Made by a program: the position numbers and the translations under genes. A stretch of DNA of 64,000 bases. Origin: Heterohyrax brucei. Lineage: Eukaryota; Chordata; Mammalia; Hyracoidea; Procaviidae. Under the pieces are notes generated by a model that was given only the letters and a program-made list of their open reading frames with translations, ran no database searches and was not told where the DNA came from. Location: assembly GCA_028571685.1 (NCBI GenBank), contig CM053144.1:100966171-101030170 (forward strand). Direction: 5' to 3'. Below, piece after piece: positions 46,627 through 56,965 of the stretch. Positions within the stretch are counted from its first letter, which is position 1; every line of letters begins with the position of its first letter.

Positions 46627-47068
46627 CAGTATTGTCCAATAGAAATAAAATGGAGGTCACATAAATTCTCTAGTATTACATTAGATACAATAAAAATAAC
46701 AGTTGAAACTGGTTTTAATAATATATTTTATTAAATCTAATACATTCAAAATATTATTTCAAAGCATAACAAAATACTAAAAATATGTTCTTTCACACGT
46801 TCTTCACAATTTGGTGTATATTTCATACTTGGAGACTTAGAGCACATCCCTATTCTGATGCTAGTTTCTTTAGAAATATTAAGTTTACATTTGATGAAAT
46901 TTACAGTTGAAAAAAGATTTATAAACTCAAGTTATGCCAAGTATTCTTAAAAAGGTTTCTAGTAATTAGCTGATGCGTTTTAACTTTAAGTTAATTCAGA
47001 GGAAATAAAATCAAAATTTAGCTCCTCAGTCATACTAGCTAAGTTTGAAGAATTCAATAGCCACATTA
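46627..47068. mobile_element. hAT-type (MER/Charlie) DNA transposon relic
   Basis: Left end cagtattgtccaatagaaat, then a 'ttttaataatatattttatt' block. Near the right end is gctcctcagtcatactagct, then attcaatagccacatt. This is the pattern of a non-autonomous Charlie-related element. The right terminus is cut by the AfroSINE at 47072. Confidence 0.6.
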
Positions 47069-47071
47069 CTG

Positions 47072-47238
47072 TAGGATCTGGTGGCACAGTGGTTAAGAGC
47101 TATAGATGTTAGCCAAAAGGTTGGCAGCTCGAATACACCAACCACTCCTTGGAAACCCTGCGAGGTAGTTATACTCTATTCTCTAGAGTTGCTATAGGTT
47201 GGAGTTGATTCAGTGGCAATTGGTTTGATTTGGTTGTG
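47072..47238 (+). repeat. AfroSINE, short variant, complete
   Basis: Sense: aggatctggtggcacagtgg, then gccaaaaggttggcagctcg and the tail tggagttgattcagtggcaa. Confidence 0.9.
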
Positions 47239-47269
47239 ATGTTTTGAGTCTTTAAAAGTTAAATTTGAT

Positions 47270-47358
47270 AGGTCTCCCTGGGTGGCTGCTAAATTAAAGT
47301 TGGCAGTCCAAACCCATCCAGAGACACCATGGAAGTCAGGTCTGGTGACAGCTCACAG
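47270..47358 (+). repeat. AfroSINE head fragment
   Basis: Sense head in decay: gggtggctgctaaattaaag, ttggcagtccaaacccatcc. It follows the previous SINE by about 30 bp. Confidence 0.5.
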
Positions 47359-48072
47359 CTATGAAATTATGTGGTGTGCAGCACACATGGGGAAAATGAC
47401 ATGTAGCTAAATATTTCTCATCTCTTTTTCTTTATCTCAGTAAACAGAAAAAAGCAGCCACTCTTCGTTCAGTCTAGAAATGTGAGAATCATGTTTTACT
47501 GCTTACTTTTTCTTACAAGAATGTCGATAGTATCACCACCCCGTAGTCCCCTAAAAAACCAAAAAAAAAAAAAAAAAAAAAGAACAAGCAAATGAAAATA
47601 ACAACAACGAAAAACCTTTGGCATTATATAAAGTGTTGATCATATTTATGTCCTACACTGGAGTACTTTCCCTTCTATGTATTTGTTATTTTAGTTTCTG
47701 TGAAATGGATCCTGACTTGTGGTAACCCCATATGTGCTTCATACCAAGATTTTCACATCTGTGACTTTCATCAGGCTTGACTTCCAAACTTGTCTATCAA
47801 GTACGATGGTGAAATTAAGACATCTCCAGATAAACAAAAATTTAAGGAATTTCAAAAACCAAACCAAAATTACAAGAAGTAATGAAGTCAGTCCTTTGAC
47901 TGGAAAACCAATAACACCAGGTAACAACCAAGACCAGAATACAGAGAAAAATAGCTGGATATTAACCCAAAAAAGGGAATTACAAAAATAAATCACAGGT
48001 AAAACACTGAAGTTAGGGAAACAGAGATGTCAGTATGTAAGCATTATAAAAAAAAAAGAAAGACACTCAAAA

Positions 48073-49438
48073 GAAAATGTAATCATGGGGGGTGGAGTCA
48101 AGATGGCAGACTAAACACATGTCTCCCTAAAGCCTTCTGGAAACCAAAACCTGAACTGATAATTAAACAGAGCCTCTGGACACCCAGTGAGCTCTAGGAC
48201 ATAGCATAGAGCTGTCAATTTGGACTTCATACCACTGAATGGAAAACTTCGTCCCTTTCACCGACCCTCACTCTTGGTGAGTGCTGGCTTTCACAGACCA
48301 AAGGTAACTCACCATTTTAACTTGTTTTTCTCTGTCTTAGTTGGCAGGCAGAGCTGGGACTTGACTAGCAGCTGATCTCACATGCACTGCTGGTGGGATC
48401 GGCAGGTGAAATTGTCACATTTTGAGAGCCCAGCTTTGGACTCTGCGCATTTCAGCACCTTTGGCCCCTCTTTTTGCCTCTGCCATTAAGTAGCCTTGAC
48501 AGAGGCAGGTGGGGAGCTTGTGTGGGACACCATCTTCTTGCACTAGGAGGTGGAATACCCATACAGAGGCCTCAGCTGGACCTAATTCCTAGGCTGCAAG
48601 GCAGCGCCTGCCCAGAGGACAGCACTTTTCTGGCAGAAAAGCAAGACGGCACTTGGCTCGGCACACAGTGTCACCTACAGCTGAAGCTCGGCAGCAGAGG
48701 CCAGCAGGGCAATAGCCTTTCTGTATTTTGAACTAGTTTATAACATCTGGGGTTGGATATAGAGGTGCTTACTTTTCTAGCTGAGAAGAGGAACTTGTAC
48801 ACCTGAACCTGACTGACTTTGGAAGGTGTCAGATACCTTTTACCTTTCATTTTAAGACCGCCTAGAGAAACAACTGCAGTCCATCCTCACAGCATCTCTC
48901 CCATCACATGATGCCCCCAAAGCAACTAACTCTGGATAAAAGCATAACAAACAAATCACCCATGGCTTCAGAATGCTCCCCAAAGAAAAAAACAAAGAAC
49001 TTCCCAGATGAAGAAACCTTTCTGAAACTATCAGAAGGTGAATACAAAAAGATTATATATAGAGCCCTCCTAGACCTTATACAAAATGTAGCAGAGCAAA
49101 ATGAAAAATTAGGCATGCTGTTCAATCTGATGGAACATCAGTACCCTGAAATCCAATAGACCAAGAAAAAATCAAAGATATAGAAACTTCAATTCAAAGC
49201 CAAGAAAACAGAATGGAACAAATGGGAAAGAGACTTTCTGACTTGGAAGACAGAACTACTGACTCCGGTATGTATGAGGAGAAATCAGAAAAAAGAAATA
49301 AGGAAAAGGAAGAAGCATTAAGAGGCATGTGGGACTCTATTAAGAGGAACAATCTATGATTAACTGGAGTGCCTGAACAGGATGAGACACCCGAGAACAC
49401 AGACAGTATCGTTGATGAGCTGCTGAAAATGTAGTCGT
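48073..49438 (+). mobile_element. 3'-truncated L1 fragment with target duplication
   Basis: The insert 48087-49424 starts exactly as an L1 5' end (ggggggtggagtcaagatgg). It contains about 0.8 kb of 5' UTR and the first part of ORF1, then stops at gatgagctgct inside ORF1. It is flanked by gaaaatgtaatcat (48073-48086) and gaaaatgtagtcgt (49425-49438), a likely 14-bp target duplication with two changes. There is no 3' UTR or poly(A). The flanks are continuous L1 spacer sequence of an older copy. Confidence 0.8.
48908..49424 (+). pseudogene. L1 ORF1 N-terminal fragment
   Basis: Begins at ATG 48908 or 48911 with MMPPKQLTLDKSITNKSP, the start of this L1 lineage's ORF1. It is followed by a KKKTKNFPDEETFLKLSEGE segment and the probable coiled-coil helix of the trimeric protein (LIQNVAEQNEKLGMLFNLME). 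A stop at 49157 ends the frame, but the coiled-coil reading continues in the sequence behind it (IKDIETSIQSQENRMEQMGK). The fragment ends before the RNA-binding domain, which is kept instead in the copy at 14700-15080. Confidence 0.8.
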
Positions 49439-49689
49439 AGACCTTTCATATGCAGAAGTCAAGATGATGTAAAGAAATGAAAGATTAGTTCAAATTTAGA
49501 AAAAAAAGGGTAAAGATTAAGTTACACACAAAGGAAACTGTCAATCTTATCCATCAAATTAATAAACAAGAAGTCCCAGCAAATACAAAACCATCAACAC
49601 TGAAAAAGATGAAAAGAAAACACTTAAGGAAAAAAGACCTAGCACAGAAAGTTAAAGGGAACAAAGGAATTTTCTGCAACACACAAAAA

Positions 49690-52600
49690 GGACATCAAAA
49701 TGACAGCACTGAGCTCATATCTATCCACAACAACACTGAATGCAAATAGACTAAAATCAACAATAAAGAGATAAAGAGCAGCAGATTAGATAACAAGCAT
49801 GACCCACCTATATGCTGCCTACATGAGATACACTTTAGACTCAAAGACATAAAAAAACAAAAACTCAAAGCACAGAAAAAAATATATATCAAGCTAGCAA
49901 TATTCAAAAAAAATAGCAGGAGTGGCAATATTAATCTCTGATAAAACAGACTTTAAAGAAAAATCCACCACATTGGATAAGGAATAACATTACACTGTGA
50001 TTAAAGGATCAATACTCAGGGGCACGTAACCATATTAAATATGTAGGCAATCACAGGGCTCTAAAATACATAAAACAGGCTTTAACTGCATTGAAAACAG
50101 AAATGGATAGCTTCACAATAATACTGAAGACTTCAACACACCACTTCCAGTGAAGGACAAAACATCTAGAAAAAAGCTCAGAAAAGACATGGAAGATCTA
50201 AACGCCAAAATCAACCAACTCAACCTCATAGACGTGCACAGAACACTCCACCCAATAGCAGCTAACTATACTGTCTTTTCCAAAGCACATGGAACATTCT
50301 CCAGAATTGACCACATATTAGGCCACAAAGCACTCCTTAACAAAATTCAAAGCATTGAAATATTACATAAAAGTAGAAATAAATAACAGAAAAAAGGAAA
50401 AACCATCAAACACATGGAAACTGAACATCTTGCTCAAAAATAGTGACAATAGAGAAGAAATCAAAGATGCAACAAAGAAATTCACAGAATCAAATGATAA
50501 TGAAAACACAGCCTACCAGAACCTATGGGACACAGCAAAAGCAGCTCCCAAAAGTCGGTTTATCTCAGTAAATGCACACATCCAAGAGCCCAAATCAAAG
50601 TATTAACTCTACGACTTGAACAAGTAGAAAAACAGCAGCAAAAGAACCCCTTGTGCACCAAACAAAGCAAACAATAAAGATTAGAGCAGAACTAAACAGA
50701 GAAAAGAAAAATGATAGCGTTAACAAGATCGAAAGCTGGTTTTTTGAAAAATTCAGCAGAATTGTTAAACCTCTGGACAAACTGTCAAAAGAAAAATAGG
50801 AGAGGAAGAAAATAACTCAAATAAGAAATGGGATAAACAATATTACAACAGACAAAACTAAAATTAAGATAATCATAACAGAATACTATGAAAAATTGTA
50901 CTCTAGTAAATTAGAAAACTCAGAGAAAATATACAAACTTCTAGAAACACATCAGCCACAAAAACTAGCACAAAAGGAAATAGAATGACTAAATAAACCC
51001 ATCACAAGAAAAGTGGTTGAAAAGGTAATTTAAAAACTCTCAACTAAAAAAAGCCCTGGCCTTGACAGCTTCAATGGAAAATTCTACTAAAACCTTCAAA
51101 AGAGTTAATATCACTTTTACTAAAGCTATTCCACAACATAGAAGGGAATGGAATTCTCCCAAATTTATTCTATGAAGCCAACATAACCCTGATACCAAAA
51201 CCAAGTGAAGACAACAGAAAAAAAGGAAAGTTACAGACCAATATCGCTGATGAAATTAGATCCAAAAACCCTCAACAGAATTCTAACCAATAGAATTCAA
51301 CAACATATCAAAAAATAACCCACCATGACTAGGTGGGATTCATACCAAGGATACAGGGATGGTTCAACATTAGAAAAACAATTAATGCAGCCAATCACAT
51401 TAAAACAAACAAACAAAACACAAGAACCACTGGATTTTATCAGTAGCTGCAGAAAAGGCATTTGGCAAAGTCCAACATCCATTCATGTCAAAAATTCTAA
51501 GCAAAATGGGAATAGAAGGGAAATTATTCAGTGTACTAAGGAGCATATCTGCAAAGCTAACATCCAACATCATTCTAGATGGAGTGAGAGTGAAAGAAGT
51601 TCCTTTGAAAACAGGAACCAGACAAGGGTATCTGTTGTCTCCACTTCTATTCGACATTGTCCTGGAGCTTCTAGCCAAAGCAATCAGGCAACATAAAGAG
51701 AGAAACGGAATCCAAATATAAGGAAAAGTCAAAGTATCTCTGTTTGCAGATGATATGATCTTATACAGAGAAAATCCTAAAGAATTCACAAAAATACTAC
51801 TGGAATTCATAGAAGTATTCAGCAAGTATCAGAATATAAGATAAACATAAATAAATCATTGGATTCCTTTATACTACTAAAGAGACCATCAAAGAGGAAA
51901 TTACCAAGTCAATGATATTTATATTTGCCCTCAAGAAGAAAAAATACACAGGAATAATCCTAACCAGAGATGTAAAAGACCTATGCAAAGAAAATTATAA
52001 CACTCTACTGCAAGAAACCAAGAAATCTAGGTATGAGGTCTTACAGTTAAATCAGTGAACTTCATTGTTCTCAGTGCTACATACCTCATTACCGAATATC
52101 TCTATGGTCACCTTCAAAGTGCTCACCTTGGGAGCTATGAATCTATGCCAGTAACTAGTCCACTTTTCGAAGCAGTTTTGGAAGTCTCTCTGGGATGGCC
52201 ACAGCACACAGTGGCACAGCGACAAGTTTTCAAACTTAATTGTATAGTTGTCTATGAGGGAGTTTTTAGACAGTGAACAAATAACTGTATTGGAACACCC
52301 TCCCTAGTCACCTCATCTGGTTCCCAACAACTTTTTTCTTTACTAGAAGATAAAGGAAATATTGAAGACATTTTGATGGCATTCAGGACATAAAGGGTAC
52401 TGTGACGACAGCTCCATTGGCCATTCCAGAAAAAGAGTTTCAAAATTACTTTGAAGGGTGGAGTAGGCACTAGTGTCAGTGCATTGCTTCCCAAGGAATT
52501 TTCTTTGAAGATGACCATAGTTATATTCAGAAATGAGGTATGTAGAAATTTTTCTAGGGTGAGTTCGTGAACTTGTCAGATTCATAAATGAAGAAATTTA

Positions 52601-53880
52601 CCTTGCTCATGGACAGGAAGATGTAACATTGTAAAAATGTCTATTCTACCCCAAGCAATCTGTAGATATAATGCAATTTCAATACAAATTCCAAAGACAT
52701 TTTTTAGTGAGAAACAAATCACCAAATTCATATGGAAGTGGAAGAAGCCCTGAACAAGTAAAGCATTACTGGAGAAGAACAAAGGCCTCACATTACCTGA
52801 TTTTAGAACCTGTTACCCTACCACAGTAGTCAAAATAGTGTGGTACTGGTACAAAAACAGATACATAGGTTAATGGGGCAGAATTGAGAATCTAGATGTG
52901 ACATCATCTGCTTCCGAGCAACTGATATTTGAAAAAGTTTCAAAGTCTGTAAAGTGGGAAAACAATAGTCTCTTTCACAAATGTGAGGGCAAAACCAGTT
53001 ATCCATTTGCAAAAAAAAAAAAGAAAGAAAGAAGACCTATATCTGACACCATGCATGAAAACTGATTCGAAACAGATCAAAGACCTCAACATAAAATTTA
53101 AAATAAAGATTATTGGCAAAAATATAAGGATAACACCAGGAGCCCTAATATACAGTATAAACAGACAACAAAATATTATTAACAATGCACAAACACCAGA
53201 AGAGAATATAGATCAGTGGAAATTCTTAAAAATCACTTATGCTTATCCAAAGACTTCACCCAAAGAGTAAAAAGACTGGTGACAGACTAGGAAAGAATTT
53301 TTGGCTATCATGAAGTTAATTGGCATCTAATCTCCATAATTTACAAGGTACTGCAAAATCTCAACAAGAAAAAGACAAATAACCCAATTAAACAATGGGC
53401 AAAGGATATGAACAGATACTTCACCAAAGAAGACAGTCAGGATTTGAACAGATACATGTGGAAATGTTCAACATCATTAGCCAGCAGAGAAATCCAAATC
53501 CAAAGTACAATGAGACATCATCTCACTAGAACAAGTCTGGCATTAATCCACAAACCACAAAATAATAAATATTGGAGAGGTTTTGGGGAAACTGGAACTC
53601 TTCTACACTGCTAGTGACAATGTAACAGGGTACAACAACTTTGGAAATCAATTTTGGCACTTTTCTAAAAACCTGGAAATAGAAATAACATATGATCCAG
53701 TAATCCCACTTCTTTGCATATATTGTAGAGAAATAGGGGCTGTCACATGAATAGATATCTGCACACCAATGTTTGTTGCAACACTGTCCACGATAGCAAA
53801 ATGATTGAACGAACCTAGGTGCCCATGAACAGATGAATAGATAAACTACGGTATATTCACACAATGGAATACTATACATG
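49690..53880 (+). pseudogene. L1 ORF2 remnant of the old copy
   Basis: Broken ORF2 with recognisable endonuclease (50150-50386: LIDVHRTLHPIAANYTVFSK, then AHGTFSRIDHILGHK). The reverse transcriptase piece (51485-51721) has [20 protein letters not shown], and after a stop the catalytic [13 protein letters not shown] at about 51735. The C-terminal part is at 53408-53614 ([20 protein letters not shown]). In the tryptic-like block RQGCPLSP the usual C is Y. A mariner of about 550 bp sits between the reverse transcriptase and the C-terminal part. No intact enzyme is possible. Confidence 0.85.
52030..52582. mobile_element. mariner-like transposon with long inverted ends, inside L1
   Basis: The ends are inverted copies of each other over roughly 90 bp. 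Left end (about 52036-52140): ctacatacctcattaccgaa, then tatggtcaccttcaaag. Right end (about 52483-52580): the complement, with gatgaccatagttatattca, gaaatgaggtatgtag and gagttcgtgaac. Flanking L1 sequence is interrupted at a TA-like site near 52028. The middle (about 52190-52480) resembles the last part of a mariner transposase with stops, so most of the gene is deleted. A partial sister copy is at 37086-37484. Confidence 0.75.
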
Positions 53881-54950
53881 ATACAAAAAAAATGGTAATG
53901 GTAGTAAATATAATTTTGAGATCATCTGGAAGGTATCATGCTGAGTGAAATTAATAACAAAAGGTCAAATACTGTATGAGAATACTATTATAAGGACTTA
54001 AGAAAAGGCTTTAACACAGACGAGAATAATCTTTGATGATTACAAGGGGTGGGGAGGGAGGGAGAGGGGCATTCGTAGATTAGATGATAGACAGGAACGG
54101 GTTAGGTGAAGGAAGTGACAGCACACAGTAGAAGGGAGGTTAGCACAGCTAGACTACTGTTCTAGCTAAAAGGGTTTCTAAAAAAGATCCATGATTTTGA
54201 AGGACAGAGTAGCAGAGACAGGGGTCTGGGAACCATGGTTTCAGGAGACTTCTAGGCTAATTTGCATAGCATAAATTTTTTTTTTTTTTAAGAAAGTGTT
54301 CTGCATACCACTTTGGTGAGTGCCATCTGATGTCTTAAAGCTAGCAAGCTGCCATCTAAGTAGCATCAATTGGCCCCAGCCCACCTGCAGCAGGGGAGAA
54401 TGAAGGACATCAAAAACGTGAAGAAAATACAAGCCCAGGAGAAAGGTGACATCTGGTTCAGAGAATAGATCAGCATGAGACCAGAAGAACTAGATGGTGA
54501 TGCAAACACTAATGACTACCGTGACAGGGAACACAATGTCAAGTCCTTGATGTAAGAGGATGAATAACAGGTGCGCAAAACTAGAACTCTGTTAAATTCA
54601 GCAGACTGGAGGGTACCTTAAGGATGTGGCCTCCATACTCTGTTAGCCCAGGGCTGAAACCAGTATTAAAGACAACTCTTCAGACAAAGATTGAATGGAC
54701 TCTAACACACAGAGTAATGCTGGCGCGGAATGTGCTTCTTGGATAAAATGGATACGTGAGGGTGTCTGAGTAGCTCTTGTCCAAAGCGGAGATGAGAGGC
54801 TGGAGGGGCCCAGTTGCTGCTTGAATGTGTACAGGACATACAGGGTGGAAAGAAGGAATGTGCTGTTATCACAGATGAAAGGGAGCAAGCAGTTAGAATT
54901 GCATAGCTGTGTGTGAGAGGGGTTTTAATAAGGCACATTGATTTGGATTG

Positions 54951-55339
54951 GAAAGTTTCACTTACAGCACAACAAAATGCCTAAAATGAGAAAGACTGTT
55001 GATCTTTTTTAAAACCTAAGATTATATTGTACCAATACAGTTGTAAATATACATTGCTTTTATTCTTTTTCAAAGGCTTTAAAAGAACATTTGAAACATT
55101 CTTTTACATAACATATGTATACTCTACAACAATGTAAACCAAATTTTAAAAAATGGAAGATTTGAATTCCAAAAATTATTAGTGATAGGTTTAATTTTTA
55201 TTCTAGATAACATTTTAGAATAAATAATCTCATGGTTGACCAGCACAAATAAATAAATTGGTCATTCGTTAGAGCTCGGATCCCCAAAGTAAAATGTGAG
55301 TAGAGTGCTATAAAAAGTAGGATTAATGGTGGTCGCTGT
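54951..55339. other. intergenic stretch
   Basis: AT-rich, with no supported gene or named repeat. Confidence 0.5.
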
Positions 55340-55548
55340 GTTGTTATCAGTGCTACAAATACATTAGCTCGTTTAATCCTTACAACGGTGCTTATGACAC
55401 TGGGTCTTTCATCATCATCTTTATCATAATGATAAGCAGAGAACAAGGGAAGGAACAAAAGCAAGTCCACACAACTGGGAAGAACAAGAGCTGAGGCCCC
55501 AGCATCTTCTGACTTTAACCTCTGCCCTTCATTTTGCTGCCTGACTTT
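55340..55548 (-). repeat. MIR, diverged
   Basis: Antisense: tagctcgtttaatccttaca, acggtgcttatgac, then aagtccacacaactgggaag and tcttctgactttaacctctg. Confidence 0.6.
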
Positions 55549-55984
55549 GAAACCTTTCCCCTCAGATAATAGCATGGACTTGAATAGCCGTAATGAAAGC
55601 CTACTACATAGTACTTAGATAGAAACCAGAGAGGTATATTTCATCATATGCCGCAAGACTTATATATACTTTTTTTTCCTTAGCTTTTCTTGACTCTGTC
55701 TTCTTTAGTATTTTACCCATGAATTTTGTGGGAGCAATGGTTTATTTATCAAACATGCAGAACTTAATGGTGATAACTAACACACAAAATAACAGAATTG
55801 AGGTTCAAAATGGCTTTGATAGTACTAAACTATGTCTTTAAAAAAACAAAACAAAACAAAAACCACTCTATACCTCCTTGGAGATTAAAAGCTACCAGAA
55901 AACTAATAAAGACTGAAAAAAACAGGATAGTGAAGACTGTCTTGGTGTCAGTTGACTCCATAAAAAGATTCAAGTGTGTCTTAG
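55549..55984. other. intergenic stretch
   Basis: No gene or named repeat recognised. Confidence 0.5.
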
Positions 55985-56424
55985 ACTAAGTTCTCCAGTG
56001 AAGCAAAACCAGCGAAGCATATCTATGTACAGAAAGACACAGAGAGAGATTTATTTCAAAGACATGGTCCACGTGATTGTAGGAGCCGGCAAGTCCCAAG
56101 TTCATGGATCAAGTGTCAGGCAGGAATCTTCTCTTGACTCAAGCAGATGCAAGGCTGAAGAACCAAAGATCAGCAGATCAAATGGCACGTTGCTGAGCTG
56201 CAGAGCCTGACTCATCCTAAGAGTGGCAGACAATGCAGTAGGCTGTACCGAGACTTGGTGGCTCACAATTAAGTGTTCATCTCTGCTAAAGTGCAGTAAC
56301 AACTAAAAGCTAGTCCTCAAAAGGAGAGTAGTTACCTGCAGAAAGGGGTTACATCGTTACATAACTGTAAGATCACTAAAAATTATGGCCCAGCCCAGTT
56401 GACACACAGCCTTAACCATCACAA
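55985..56424. repeat. mammal-wide interspersed repeat, family not named
   Basis: Begins aagttctccagtgaagcaaa, continues gagagagatttatttcaaag, gtccacgtgattgtaggagc, and ends agcccagttgacacacagcc, ttaaccatcacaa. I know this order as a common old mammalian repeat that starts 'ttctccagagaaacagaacc', but cannot assign LTR or DNA-transposon class from the sequence alone. Confidence 0.5.
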
Positions 56425-56770
56425 AGTGTTTCAGTGGACTGCAAAGTCTAGCAACCAAACTAACGATGACATCACCCAACAATCGTTTTTACTATCATCA
56501 AACTTTTTCTCCAGCATGTCAACATTAATAGAACAATTTTATTCAAATCAATTGAGATTTTCCTCATTATTATATTCACTACTTAGAAGAGCATATCTAA
56601 AGATCAAATCCAATTTTAGATGTCATGTTTTAGAACAAAATAGAGAAATTCAGAAGATTTAATAGGCATAGATTGGCATCTGGGAAACACGTCAAAAGTA
56701 AATAGTTAAAACGCGAGAAATTTATTTGAGGACATGACAGATTCTTCAGTACAGAGGAGATAAAGGAGGA
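56425..56770. other. intergenic stretch
   Basis: No gene or named repeat recognised. Confidence 0.5.
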
Positions 56771-56965
56771 CATCTCCCTAGGTGGTGCAAATGGTTTGTG
56801 TTTGTCTACTAACTAAAAGGTTGGTACTTTATACACACATAGCAGTAACATGGAAGAGAGTCCTAGTAATCTGCTTCTGTAACGATTATGGTCAAAATAA
56901 CTATGGATTTCAGTTCTACACTATAATGTCAGGATTGACACCATGGCAACAGGTGTGGTTTTTGG
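56771..56965 (+). repeat. AfroSINE, long variant, old
   Basis: Sense: catctccctaggtggtgcaa, then ctactaactaaaaggttggt and the long-variant centre (agtaatctgcttctgtaacg). The tail region is strongly changed (gtcaggattgacaccatggc). Confidence 0.75.

Larger units (their letters stand above)
47778..54950 (+). mobile_element. old L1 carrying two later insertions
   Basis: The old L1 starts within the last part of ORF1 (gatggtgaaattaagacatc). It then has the inter-ORF spacer (to 48086, resuming at 49425), ORF2 (about 49700-53900) and a 3' UTR that fades out near 54950 without a clear poly(A). It is interrupted by an L1 5' fragment (48087-49424) and by a mariner (about 52030-52582). ORF2 is badly broken but in the usual order. 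Because two families jumped into it, it is the oldest of the three sense-strand L1 copies. Confidence 0.85.

Noticed and set aside
48646-48664. gacggcacttggctcggc inside the L1 5' UTR, like the young SINE tail
   Set aside because: Only about 15 bases match, with no target duplication; more likely native L1 sequence or chance.
55198-55575. 125-codon minus-strand frame
   Set aside because: Overlaps an antisense MIR and has no domain.
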